The notes under the pieces: model-generated
Database searches by the model: none
The model's input: the letters and a program-made list of their open reading frames with translations, nothing else
What the model was told of the DNA's origin: nothing
DNA from: a virus
IMG/VR virus record: IMGVR_UViG_3300025785_001261
Location: 1 to 64,000 of that record
DNA length: 64,000 nucleotides
Strand: one strand, 5' to 3'
Shown here: positions 41,134 through 50,381 of the stretch, piece after piece
Numbering within the stretch: position 1 is the stretch's first letter
Layout: every line of letters begins with the position of its first letter
Made by a program: the position numbers and the translations under genes

Positions 41134-42470
41134 CGGAGCGGAACTCGTTTATCTTCAGGACGATATTGAACAATGGCCTCCAGCTCCGGAACCACACTCA
41201 ACAAACTTTCACTGCGGCTCCAATCCAAATCGTTGACTGCTTGCCAAAAATTCTTCAACAAGTGACTATTGTCTTGGGCCATCATGAATTCAATCGCGCC
41301 GCGGAATCCACCTACAGCACGCTGTATGGTGTCAAGGGGTTCAAGCCATGCTATGTGTGCTTCAAATTCGGCTTTGAATTTAAGTTTTAATTCCATGGGC
41401 AACATGTCTATACGATAACTGTCAGGACCTTGCAGTATGTTTAAATTGAAATCCTGCGCCCGGATATACCCGGATTCCACCATGTAGCGATGGAATCGGG
41501 TAAAATTCCAGATATTCATCATGCTGAGCGTAGGACTGATCATAAAATCAATATGTGGACATTCGCGTTTCAAGTCACGTATATTCTGTTCAACTTGTGC
41601 CCAGTCGGTGCCCGAACGTATGATGCCGGCTCGATCACCCATGTCGTCTAGGCTGGCTGCCACGCATACATTAGGAAACTGTTTCCACAGATCCAACACA
41701 CTTTCCTTTTTAAATTTCAATTCAGTTAGATTGGTATTATAGATCAATCCAAGATCGGTATTGCCTTTTTCAATCAGCAGTTTTAGGATACGATTGTGTT
41801 CTTCCATGATCAAGGGTTCGCCGCCGGCGAAATATATCTGTGTTAAGTGTGGGATATGCTCCTGCATCTGTTCCCAGATATCTTCATCGTGCCGTCCGGC
41901 AAATGATACACGTGGTCGTAGTTCTTTACCCCACAGCTTGACATCATCATCATACCAACGACTGCTGAATATAGAGCCACAGCTGCGACATTTTAAATTG
42001 CAGATGTTACTAAAACGCACATCCCAATAGTGCAGACGCATGTCAGGTAAACTGCCGTCGGCACGGGTTTCGTCTACTTCAGCAATATAGTGTCCAAAGT
42101 TTTTGTTTGAATTGTTTCGCATGCTGGCAAAACCAGCGGCTTCCTGTTCATAACAGTCGCTGCATTCACGACAAGGTTTTTCTTCCAACATGTTTCTGCG
42201 CATTTCACGCATGCCTTCGGCATTCCATACTTCACGCATGGTCTGTTGTTTAAGATCACCCACTGGGTATTTGCCATTTGCCAAACAGCAAGGATAAGCG
42301 CGACCGTCGGGCCAGGCATGCAGATGTATCCAAGGTAGTATACAAAAATGCTCTGACTCCATCAAGCGATGCTTCTGCTTGTCGTCTAGCTCATCCAGTG
42401 CTATGTAATTAGGCACTCGATCCATCCAGTTGTATTTTCCTATAATCTTGCTCACAGTGTATGGTACCAA
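41130..42470 (-). CDS. Twitch-type radical SAM protein 3
   Basis: 446 residues. C157xxxC161xxC164 (NICNLKCRSCG), FAGGEPLIMEEH, and N-terminal CILPWIHLHAWPDGRAYPCC plus CRECSDC. The start at 42470 overlaps the next gene by 19 bases; M16 is an alternative. Close to proteins 1 and 2, so this run arose by duplication. Confidence 0.82.
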   Translation of the reverse strand: MVPYTVSKIIGKYNWMDRVPNYIALDELDDKQKHRLMESEHFCILPWIHLHAWPDGRAYPCCLANGKYPVGDLKQQTMREVWNAEGMREMRRNMLEEKPCRECSDCYEQEAAGFASMRNNSNKNFGHYIAEVDETRADGSLPDMRLHYWDVRFSNICNLKCRSCGSIFSSRWYDDDVKLWGKELRPRVSFAGRHDEDIWEQMQEHIPHLTQIYFAGGEPLIMEEHNRILKLLIEKGNTDLGLIYNTNLTELKFKKESVLDLWKQFPNVCVAASLDDMGDRAGIIRSGTDWAQVEQNIRDLKRECPHIDFMISPTLSMMNIWNFTRFHRYMVESGYIRAQDFNLNILQGPDSYRIDMLPMELKLKFKAEFEAHIAWLEPLDTIQRAVGGFRGAIEFMMAQDNSHLLKNFWQAVNDLDWSRSESLLSVVPELEAIVQYRPEDKRVPLR

Positions 42471-43783
42471 TCTTGTAGTTGTGCGAATGTTTTGCTAAAG
42501 TTTTTTCCTCGACGCTGATCATATTGCTTATAAAACTGCTTGAAGTCGTTGTGCAGTTTGGGCATTTCAAACGCTTCAGAATGTGGCGTCTTGACCACAT
42601 CAAGATAATCAATAAGTCGTTGTACATGATTGCGTTCATGTTCGTGGATCATGTCATCGGATCCCCACTGATCCAGCCAGGCCTCTAGCTGTTGCTTGTG
42701 CCGGGTGCGTATTACATCGGGCAAGACCAAGGCGCTTTGAAAGCTAGGGAATCTGAGTATGTTTAGAGTGAAGCTGGGAAAGTCTCGACCATATTGATGT
42801 TTCCAACGCATGAATACTGTCAGTAGGTCGGGCAAGGTGTCCAAGCACAAGGCATTGATGGTGCACATGACGTGCAGGCCACGCAGACGATCACTGTCCA
42901 TCAATTTGATCATGTTCATGACCCAAGCACTGTAATCAAGCCCGTCTCTGATGTATTCAGCCTGGACTCCAACACTTTCCTGGCTGGTGTATAGATCCAG
43001 TTCTATCCCTTGGGTGGCAGTCAACAAGCGATCTAGATCCACGCCAGGACCTAAATTTGAGTTGATGGCTAGTCGTGTAGAACTACGCCCAGGGTTATTT
43101 TGAAACCAGTCAATCAGCTTCCAGGTATCACCACTCATGAGTGGCTCGCCACCAGTGATCCTTAGTTCTTGGAGTGTTTGATGGAGGTCTGTTTCCCACC
43201 ACTTGAAAAACGCTTCAACATAGGGATTTGTTTCGCCAAAGCGGTATAGTTGACTAGTATCGTGAGCATGAGTAAAGTGGCCACGCCCATCAGACACCAG
43301 GCCGTCATAGGCGCCGTTGGATCGTATGTCACGAACCCATGTGCTACTGAAAGCAGGGTTACAATAGCTACAAGCGAATTGGCAAGTGCGATCGAACGCG
43401 ATTTCAAGCGTGCGAAGATTGACATCTTCTTGGTGTGGTTTTTGATATGCTTCATTTAAGGCCTCCAGAGGGTAAATTCGACTTTTGTACACACGGTCAC
43501 TCACAGCATCGCGACCCATGTCTTCGATTTTCCAACAGTATTCGCAACCTTTGGGACGGTTACCCAACTGCATGTTCAATCGATCTATTTTCTTCTCTAC
43601 TGTGTTGTGTATGGCACTGGGACGGGTTTTGATTTCCTCTACGTCAATGGCATGTGCCGGTGGATGATGACAACTTGTGGTCTGACCAGATCCCAACCAG
43701 ATAGTGGCATTGTACCATTTGGCCGCGCAGAAGCTGGCACTTTTTGGGTCTAAGACCTGTTGTTTAAACTCTAAATCGTTCAC
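42452..43783 (-). CDS. Twitch-type radical SAM protein 4
   Basis: 443 residues from GTG at 43783; the frame stays open to an ATG at 43870 but that would overlap the glycosyltransferase gene by 107 bases. C134xxxC138xxC141 (RTCQFACSYCN) and RITGGEPLM. N-terminal CAAKW, SCHHPP and CEYCWKIEDMG differ from proteins 1-3 but match protein 5, making a second subfamily. Confidence 0.78.
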   Translation of the reverse strand: MNDLEFKQQVLDPKSASFCAAKWYNATIWLGSGQTTSCHHPPAHAIDVEEIKTRPSAIHNTVEKKIDRLNMQLGNRPKGCEYCWKIEDMGRDAVSDRVYKSRIYPLEALNEAYQKPHQEDVNLRTLEIAFDRTCQFACSYCNPAFSSTWVRDIRSNGAYDGLVSDGRGHFTHAHDTSQLYRFGETNPYVEAFFKWWETDLHQTLQELRITGGEPLMSGDTWKLIDWFQNNPGRSSTRLAINSNLGPGVDLDRLLTATQGIELDLYTSQESVGVQAEYIRDGLDYSAWVMNMIKLMDSDRLRGLHVMCTINALCLDTLPDLLTVFMRWKHQYGRDFPSFTLNILRFPSFQSALVLPDVIRTRHKQQLEAWLDQWGSDDMIHEHERNHVQRLIDYLDVVKTPHSEAFEMPKLHNDFKQFYKQYDQRRGKNFSKTFAQLQDWYHTL

Positions 43784-44837
43784 GTATAAATTTTTCAAAG
43801 CGTTGAGGAAATTCGGCACGGACCTGTAGCCGCATGTCTGCGAGATGTTGCTTGTTGTATTTACACACATCCTCGCAGGCTGTAAGGAAACTGGCCAGAT
43901 CTTGCTGACACAGATCTCGTATCACTTCGGCACATCGCACTACACGAACATGATTGTCGGCTATGTTATCAAAAGATTCATCTATCACATGTCCAAACGT
44001 GCGGAAACCCAGTTTGTGTAGATCTCTATAAAATCCACAATTGGCCACAGCAATAAATGGATGACCAATGGCTATGGGTTTCCATATTTTTTCTGTCCGG
44101 AAACTGTAAGGATATCTATGCACTGTTTCGGTGACCACGCTGAAATATGTGTCCTGATAAGGACGAGCCTTGAGATATATTTCTCCCCAGATTCCGCGGA
44201 ACAGTTGATTTTTGATCAGTCCCACCGAGACTGTGGTATCGACAGTCGAATCAAACATGTCAGGTTCATAACCGGCCGGTAAAAGCTGTATTGGGCCGTT
44301 GCCACTATCCAAATTGGTCCACAAGGCCTGATCCAGTACCGGTCTCAACAGGTCTATCATGTAGCGTCTATGATCGCGTTGTCGTCCATTCAGGAACAGG
44401 AACTTATAAGGACGATCTGTAGAATATTGATCCTGATACTGTTGCACTGCTTCCATGTTTTCCACATAGTCATACAGCTTGGGCAAAAAACTTTCATACA
44501 ACAGATGCGGATACTGTGCAGGGATATCACCGCCGGTGATAACTGGAATCTGCCCTTGCTCAAGCAGATCCATCACTTTCAATCCAAATTCACAGTGAGT
44601 AATCACAGTTTCGGACCCTTCGGCTGGATTGCTAAAAACTACATCTATAGTTTTATTTCGCACAAGATCTACGATGAGATCGCGATTGGCATTGAACTGC
44701 TGTCGACCAATCACATATACTGCGCCTGGCAAAATTTCGTGTTGCGATAAATCCCAAAATTCTGCATCAATCCAAGGTTGTATTAGATCAGATATTTCAC
44801 TAAAGGTGTCTACTACCAGCTTACGATTGCCTAGCAT
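43764..44837 (-). CDS. GT10-like glycosyltransferase, family A member 6
   Basis: 357 residues. SFRTEKIWKPIAIGHPFIAV and GFYRDLHKLGFRTFGHVIDESFD show the family signature. The N-terminal part (YVIGRQQFNANRDLIVDLV; FLFLNGRQRDHRRYMIDLL) fits a GT-B-like Rossmann domain. It separates the two radical SAM proteins of the second subfamily, overlapping both. Confidence 0.55.
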   Translation of the reverse strand: MLGNRKLVVDTFSEISDLIQPWIDAEFWDLSQHEILPGAVYVIGRQQFNANRDLIVDLVRNKTIDVVFSNPAEGSETVITHCEFGLKVMDLLEQGQIPVITGGDIPAQYPHLLYESFLPKLYDYVENMEAVQQYQDQYSTDRPYKFLFLNGRQRDHRRYMIDLLRPVLDQALWTNLDSGNGPIQLLPAGYEPDMFDSTVDTTVSVGLIKNQLFRGIWGEIYLKARPYQDTYFSVVTETVHRYPYSFRTEKIWKPIAIGHPFIAVANCGFYRDLHKLGFRTFGHVIDESFDNIADNHVRVVRCAEVIRDLCQQDLASFLTACEDVCKYNKQHLADMRLQVRAEFPQRFEKFIRERFRV

Positions 44838-46236
44838 AGTATTCGCACTCCTTCCACCAGGCAGTCATTTCTGGAAAGGTCTTTAAAAAATCTGTGCCAT
44901 GTCTGCGATCGGCTTCGCTAAAGAATCTAAAAAAGTCGGCCTTGTTGCGTTGTAAGTATGCAGGCTCTAACTTTTGTCCATCACGCATCCAGGCTATGTC
45001 GCGATCCAGTCTGGCTATCTCGTAGTCTTTGAATCCATGAAAAGGATCGTCCTCGCGTTCAATTTGACGTATCATCCAGGCCCAGAGATATTCCAACTGT
45101 TCTGCATAACTTTCAGGCAGTAGCTGTAAACTTTGCCAGGCAGGCTGACGAAGTACAGGAGTGTCAAACCAAACACGTTGATAAGTCTTGCTGTACAGTT
45201 TGCGCAGGCCTAAAATACCAGCAAACAGGCTACTGAGATTGGTCACACTCAGATTGTTCATGGTCACAATAAAAGTAATGCTGTTGCGACCAGGAATCTC
45301 TGTTAGAAATTGATTAACGCGATCCCATAAGAGATTAAAATCTAAACCGTGACGAATATATTCAGCCTGCGACCCCCACGAATCCAAACTTACATACTGC
45401 ATAAAATGTTCGATCTTTTCACCCTCACACAGTTCTTTCACATGGCCTTTGTATTTTTGCCACGACTTTTCATCCACACTAAAATTACTAGTCACATCCA
45501 AGTGTAAGTTGGGTTTAGGGTTGGCCAACACATAGTCAAACACACGATAGGTATTCTTATCCAGCATGGGTTCGCCGCCAGTCATGCGGAAATGTTCTAG
45601 TTCTGGATACAGTTCAGGCCACCAAGACCAAAATGCATCAACGTAGGGATTGGCGTCACGACTAGGTATAGGGCGATTGCGACCAGTAAAGTGACTGGGA
45701 TCATTGTGTATAGTGCCAGTAGGATATCCTCCCCACTTATCAACTTCTGCTTGCCAAGTTGAGCTAAACTGCGGACTACAGTAACTACAAGCCAAATTAC
45801 AGGCGTGATTAAAATTAACTTCAACATAACTAGGAACAACATTTTCATCTCCTGAGGAATTCATTATTGATTCAAAATTTACGGCCGCCCATGGCTCGCC
45901 CGATCTGTAGTGTCGATCACTTAGTTTGCCATTGTCCTCCATGCTCCAGCAGTAGCTACATTCTGCAGGACGTTCTTGTTGCAACATGATCTTGCGTTGT
46001 ATTTTTTTGTAGGGTGTATTGTGCAGAATACTAGGATCGTTGGCCAGCGACTCAGTGGGTATTTCATGCAAGGGAGGATGGTAGCAACTGTTGTTGAGTC
46101 CGGTAGTTAAATGAAGGCTTACCTGTTTCCATTTGGCCAGGCACATGGCCGGACCCAACAGAGCCTGCATGTCCTCGGCACTGCTCAGAAATTTAGATTT
46201 GAAATCTGAAGTGATTTCATCACCCTTGTTTACCAT
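44821..46236 (-). CDS. Twitch-type radical SAM protein 5
   Basis: 471 residues. C146xxxC150xxC153 (HACNLACSYCS), RMTGGEPML, N-terminal CLAKW, SCYHPP and CSYCWSMEDNG, shared with protein 4. Overlaps the glycosyltransferase behind it by 17 bases and the GT2-like gene ahead by 7. Confidence 0.82.
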   Translation of the reverse strand: MVNKGDEITSDFKSKFLSSAEDMQALLGPAMCLAKWKQVSLHLTTGLNNSCYHPPLHEIPTESLANDPSILHNTPYKKIQRKIMLQQERPAECSYCWSMEDNGKLSDRHYRSGEPWAAVNFESIMNSSGDENVVPSYVEVNFNHACNLACSYCSPQFSSTWQAEVDKWGGYPTGTIHNDPSHFTGRNRPIPSRDANPYVDAFWSWWPELYPELEHFRMTGGEPMLDKNTYRVFDYVLANPKPNLHLDVTSNFSVDEKSWQKYKGHVKELCEGEKIEHFMQYVSLDSWGSQAEYIRHGLDFNLLWDRVNQFLTEIPGRNSITFIVTMNNLSVTNLSSLFAGILGLRKLYSKTYQRVWFDTPVLRQPAWQSLQLLPESYAEQLEYLWAWMIRQIEREDDPFHGFKDYEIARLDRDIAWMRDGQKLEPAYLQRNKADFFRFFSEADRRHGTDFLKTFPEMTAWWKECEYYARQS

Positions 46237-47165
46237 CCTTCTTGACTCCTGATCACATCAATTTCTTTGTCCATAAAATGACGGTTTTGCCAGTTACTGC
46301 GATAATGATGTTTGAAGAAGGCGCTTTCTTTCTCCAACATCATGTTGATGGGCAGACTCAGTTGTGTGGTAAGATCCTCGGCCACACGGCCAGCAAGTAG
46401 TTCTGGATTAGAATTTTCCACCGTTGTCCATAATTGAGCCAGAGTATCAAAGTCCTGCACCTGTTTGTAGTCCCAATCGGTCAGCATGGTCATGTAGGTG
46501 CCCATACGTGATCCTGCGATAGCCCAGATGCCATTGTCTACATCGCGTCCTACATTGTGCCATATGGTCAAGTGATCAAGATTGCGATGATGTACACGAT
46601 CTTGGAATTCTGTTACTGTGGGGCGTGCGCCTTGATTCAAGCACATCTTCACTCCTTCACGGAAGCCAGCACGCCAGGCCTGGAAAGCAGATCCGTTAGG
46701 GTAAGTGGTACTATAACAGTTGTACATGGCATGATAATCTGGATAGAAACAGAACTCCACATCATTGGCCGCAGAACCGTCTGTGTTTTCATGGGTACGC
46801 ATGGTGGCCACGAACTCTCGGGTCCAGCATGACAGTCCGCCATTGCCGTACATGAGTCCATTGATGATGTTTCTAGCACGCCAACGAAATACAGCACGGT
46901 GCTCATGGGCACCTTTGAGTACGATACGTTGATTGAAAAAATCTTCGTCAGGAATGTTGTCACCGTCGATCAAGATGAATCGCTCAGTTGTACTCATTTC
47001 AGCTGCGGCCTTATGTGCGGCGTCTGATCCTTTGATGCCATCTACACGTCGTGCCCAGGGCACCATATTTTTGATACGCACCCAAGTTTCTTCCTTGTTG
47101 GGTTCATCATAGCTGAGGTATATGCAATCCAAATCGGCTACGTCTATTCCTGTTACTTCAATCAT
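46230..47165 (-). CDS. GT2-like glycosyltransferase
   Basis: 311 residues from ATG at 47165, which overlaps the upstream stop as ATGA; the frame continues upstream but inside that gene. STTERFILIDGDNIPDEDFF carries the DxD-type metal/nucleotide-sugar motif (DGD). RARNIINGLMYGNGG and FQAWRAGFREGVKM are shared with the 533-residue repeat protein at 29836-31437. An inverting GT-A enzyme is likely; donor unknown. Confidence 0.65.
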   Translation of the reverse strand: MIEVTGIDVADLDCIYLSYDEPNKEETWVRIKNMVPWARRVDGIKGSDAAHKAAAEMSTTERFILIDGDNIPDEDFFNQRIVLKGAHEHRAVFRWRARNIINGLMYGNGGLSCWTREFVATMRTHENTDGSAANDVEFCFYPDYHAMYNCYSTTYPNGSAFQAWRAGFREGVKMCLNQGARPTVTEFQDRVHHRNLDHLTIWHNVGRDVDNGIWAIAGSRMGTYMTMLTDWDYKQVQDFDTLAQLWTTVENSNPELLAGRVAEDLTTQLSLPINMMLEKESAFFKHHYRSNWQNRHFMDKEIDVIRSQEGW

Positions 47166-47497
47166 TGTAAACTCCATTTGATATGCGGTTCTGACTCGTT
47201 GACCATGACACAGATGTCTTGTGGGTGACAAGCTGTGCCTTTCCCATTGGGACGAAGTTTGTGTATTGTACTGGTTTTGATAAAGACCAATTTTCCTTCA
47301 ACCACGCGACAGTTGGTTGGACCAGCTCTAAATATTTCTGGATCAACGTCTATGTAATTACCGGGTAAATCTTCCATACTGTAAAATAACACATCGCCCA
47401 GTTCGTTGTAGTATAATCTATAGATAGGATCATGCACATCTGGCGGTACATATTGTGACAAGGCCAGCCAAAAATTATCATTGGTACTATTGCTCAT
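47162..47497 (-). CDS. Small hypothetical protein
   Basis: 111 residues from ATG at 47497, overlapping the upstream stop by 11 bases. Beta-rich (YRLYYNELGDVLFYSMEDLPG; CRVVEGKLVFIKTSTIHKL) with a PHIKWSLQ ending. Similar short proteins accompany glycosyltransferases in large aquatic phages as far as I remember. Function unknown. Confidence 0.6.
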   Translation of the reverse strand: MSNSTNDNFWLALSQYVPPDVHDPIYRLYYNELGDVLFYSMEDLPGNYIDVDPEIFRAGPTNCRVVEGKLVFIKTSTIHKLRPNGKGTACHPQDICVMVNESEPHIKWSLQ

Positions 47498-48218
47498 TGT
47501 TCCAGTCCTTGACATGATAGTGCACCAGACCCCATTGGGCGATAGTGTTGATCCTGAAAGGATCGTTTTCCCAGACCAGTTCGTCAGTCCAATTTTCAGA
47601 GACAGTTCCTATCATATTTTTCTTCATGTGTACTATGGTTGGACCCAATCCTGGCGGCAAGGTCACTTGATCTTCGCCAATGATAACTGCAGCCATGGCA
47701 TAGACCACATCGGTGGTGGCTTCTAAATCTGGAAATTTCAACAACACACGGTACTGTTGCCAATTGGTAAAAATTGTACGCACCAGATCAAAAAAATCCT
47801 GTGCTGTTTTACTACGGCGCCAATAGGTAATGGCATTGTAAACGTCTGGCAAACTGTTATGATCAAATATCTTGCGATATAAACGAGACTGGCCTGGCGT
47901 GTCATGATAAGTCCGGCAACCGGTACTGATCACTAGATCTCTGCGTTCAAACAAGGTCCACCAATGATCAATTGGGCTGGCGCAGAGCATGTCCGCTTCT
48001 AACTTGATAGTCTGTCTGTAGGGACTAATCTCAAACATTTGCCAATCGTTAGCGAATCCGCCCAGATCTCCATGTGGTAATTGATCAACAGTCACTATGG
48101 ATATGTCAGCCAGCGGATGATGCTGTAGTATCGAGTCAGCCAGGCGCCTGGCGCAGGTCACATATTGATCGCCAATGGCCGGTATCAAGTATCCACGTTC
48201 AGCTAGCAAGGTCAACAA
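47487..48218 (-). CDS. GT8-like glycosyltransferase 1
   Basis: 243 residues. Plan of GT8/glycogenin-like GT-A enzymes: Y-x-x-x-A-xx-L-xx-S start (YVTCARRLADSIL), IKLEADMLC as the acidic nucleotide-sugar site, then PGLGPTIVHMKKNMIG with the late His-x-K metal motif. Likely a retaining transferase. Paired with the next gene. Confidence 0.65.
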   Translation of the reverse strand: MLTLLAERGYLIPAIGDQYVTCARRLADSILQHHPLADISIVTVDQLPHGDLGGFANDWQMFEISPYRQTIKLEADMLCASPIDHWWTLFERRDLVISTGCRTYHDTPGQSRLYRKIFDHNSLPDVYNAITYWRRSKTAQDFFDLVRTIFTNWQQYRVLLKFPDLEATTDVVYAMAAVIIGEDQVTLPPGLGPTIVHMKKNMIGTVSENWTDELVWENDPFRINTIAQWGLVHYHVKDWNNEQ

Positions 48219-48963
48219 TGGCTCCTAAGTGTCCTTTGCCCATGGCATGAAAATCATGTGTCAGTTTCATCCAGCGTGGACGAGATTCTTGATCAGTCCA
48301 GTCCACACGATATTCATCTGGACCTGTCTTGGTCAGTTTGTGTTCGTGTGTGACTGTGGCCAATTTCCAAGGAATATCAGCATGATTCAACACATGCCCG
48401 TTGACCATGCCTAGTGCTATACTCAGGGCAAAGTCGTTACGATACGTGGTACGAGATATGCCGTACAAGCTACGATAATGATCCCAGTGTTGGCGTACCA
48501 TCTGCATGCTTTCAAATATCAATTGGGCCTGTTCACTGCGGCGGAACATCATGACTGTGGCCCACCACATGGGCATGCGATGATCACCAAAAGTATCCAA
48601 GTCTTTAAAAGTTTCTTTGGCTGTGACATCATAAGCGGTACGATGGGCAATAAAATCTATATCTGCTTCTAGCAAGGCCTGTAGCTGGTTGCTGGCCACC
48701 ACATAGTCGGCATCCAGCACCAAGGTACAATCCCATGGTGACAGATTATAGGCATCTACACGATTGACATTGTACCAGGTGACCTGAGACGGTAGGTCCT
48801 GGAAGGTTCTAGTTGATCCAGCAATCGGTTCTACATCCTGATTGGTTATGATTCTGGTAGGTATGCCAAGATGCCGTTCAATGTTGCTGGCTGACCAGCG
48901 AGCCATGGCTTCGTAGTCAACATGTTCGTTATTAAAAGCAAAGATTAACGCACCTGTGGTCAT
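48199..48963 (-). CDS. GT8-like glycosyltransferase 2
   Basis: 254 residues. MARWSASNIERHLGIPTRI, LVLDADYVV as the DxD motif, and THDFHAMGKGHL with the late His. A paralogue of protein 1 in design, overlapping it by 20 bases. The pair may add successive sugars to one acceptor. Confidence 0.65.
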   Translation of the reverse strand: MTTGALIFAFNNEHVDYEAMARWSASNIERHLGIPTRIITNQDVEPIAGSTRTFQDLPSQVTWYNVNRVDAYNLSPWDCTLVLDADYVVASNQLQALLEADIDFIAHRTAYDVTAKETFKDLDTFGDHRMPMWWATVMMFRRSEQAQLIFESMQMVRQHWDHYRSLYGISRTTYRNDFALSIALGMVNGHVLNHADIPWKLATVTHEHKLTKTGPDEYRVDWTDQESRPRWMKLTHDFHAMGKGHLGAIVDLAS

Positions 48964-49262
48964 CGGTTACTGTTCAAAGTTTCATATTCAACCAACCAGG
49001 CATTGAGTTGTTCTTGCCAACGTTCAAGTACCTGCTCGTAAAATTCTTCAGCATTGACTCTTACCGGTGTTTCATACAGATCTAGGATCACAACATCACC
49101 ACTACAGCATTTTAATAGAGTCAACAGCTCTGGTCCGGCCTGCCACATGCCTCCGGCATGAGCAAATACAGATTTGCCTTGGTATTTTTCTTTGAGCATG
49201 CGACGAGAAGCAGCATGCTCAAAACGGGCACGGGCGTGTGCTACAAGTTTTTCAGTATCCAT
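48960..49262 (-). CDS. Small helical hypothetical protein
   Basis: 100 residues. Helices MDTEKLVAHARARFEHAASRR and EEFYEQVLERWQEQLNAWLVEYE flank a beta core (VVILDLYETPVRV). It leads the minus-strand operon; a -10 box TATAAT (49269-49274, minus strand) lies five bases upstream. Family not recognised. Confidence 0.6.
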   Translation of the reverse strand: MDTEKLVAHARARFEHAASRRMLKEKYQGKSVFAHAGGMWQAGPELLTLLKCCSGDVVILDLYETPVRVNAEEFYEQVLERWQEQLNAWLVEYETLNSNR

Positions 49263-49294
49263 AGGTTTATTATACTACAAAAACTACATAAGGT

Positions 49295-49315
49295 AAAGCC
49301 CCTTTCGGGGCTTTT
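49295..49315. terminator. Bidirectional-type terminator between fibre and glycan operons
   Basis: AAAGCCCC-TTTC-GGGGCTTT, a perfect 8-bp stem. On the minus strand it lies after the structural gene ending at 49341 and before the promoter of the 48960-49262 gene. Confidence 0.8.
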
Positions 49316-49340
49316 GGTGATATATCGTCGAGTATTACGG

Positions 49341-50369
49341 TCATACGAATGATGACGAAATGGTTGGGCTTCCCCATGTATTGGCAATATAGAGTTGCTC
49401 TGGAGGTGTAAGAGTAACCAATACTGTGGGAGCTGAACCAAAGCTAAGAGTACCTGTAGTTGCCGCTGTTCCGCCTGAAATTGCTGTGTTGGAACCTGCG
49501 TTGCCATCACCTGCGTCGTACCAGGTGGTATACAGAGTCAAGGTGGTTGGCGCTGTGGTGCTGTTGACCAAGGCATTGATACGCACATAGTTGCTGGTAT
49601 AAGCAGTACCCGTATCATTCTGTTGGAAAACAGTTGTGTTGGCTGTACCCAGGTTGAATACACCTGTGGCTGAAGCCAAGGTGCCCGGAGTTAATGTTCC
49701 ACCGTACTTGTTGGTTCCTACATAGGTAGTACCATTGATAGTTTTGCTAGTGCCACTGCCGGTCAGTACCACGTTGCCTGCGCACTTGCCGCCGGCCCCG
49801 CCAAATCCAATAAAAGCATTCCATTCAGCATCGCCCTGGGTAGATCCACCTGCACCGGTACTGTTTTTGCTGTTGTACCATTTGATTGTTCCACCTGCAT
49901 TAAAGAAAGAATAATAAGCAGCTGTGTTGGCAAACGTGATGGTGTGCGTCCAGTTGATACTCCAGGCGGCAGTACCACCACCTGTGGCAGTGGTCTTGCT
50001 GGGTGAGCCGGTCCAGCCGGTAAACAGGGTGCCAACTGAAGCCGCATTGGCACGATTGGCATAACAAGTGGCAATGTCGGTGGCCACGTTGGCATTGGCA
50101 TAGATTATGTTGCCAGTGACCGGATATGGTGTACGGCTGGTAATTGATGAGCCCTGATGTGAAGCCATGTTGGCTATAATACTGAACAAACTTGACCACT
50201 GAGTAGCCTGTACTGTACCACCGGTCGCAACTGTGGAAATATTTCCTTGACCGTAACCTGCACCGTTGCCAGCTGTACCCCAAGTGGCATTAACGTTGCC
50301 ACCAGATGTTGTACTTACGAAACCGTTGTAATCGGTGGCCTGTATGTTTCCAGTTGAGATGTATGTCAT
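49341..50369 (-). CDS. Virion fibre-like protein
   Basis: 342 residues, very rich in Gly, Thr, Ser, Asn and Ala with few charges. The N-terminal ISTGNIQATDYNGFVS... segment is a typical phage tail-fibre/virion start, and the rest (TLTLYTTWYDAGDG) is beta-rich. The final LYIANTWGSPTISSSFV is a jelly-roll-like end. Position after the giant structural gene supports a virion role. I cannot name the particle part. Confidence 0.65.
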   Translation of the reverse strand: MTYISTGNIQATDYNGFVSTTSGGNVNATWGTAGNGAGYGQGNISTVATGGTVQATQWSSLFSIIANMASHQGSSITSRTPYPVTGNIIYANANVATDIATCYANRANAASVGTLFTGWTGSPSKTTATGGGTAAWSINWTHTITFANTAAYYSFFNAGGTIKWYNSKNSTGAGGSTQGDAEWNAFIGFGGAGGKCAGNVVLTGSGTSKTINGTTYVGTNKYGGTLTPGTLASATGVFNLGTANTTVFQQNDTGTAYTSNYVRINALVNSTTAPTTLTLYTTWYDAGDGNAGSNTAISGGTAATTGTLSFGSAPTVLVTLTPPEQLYIANTWGSPTISSSFV

Positions 50370-50381
50370 TTTTTGTTCCGG

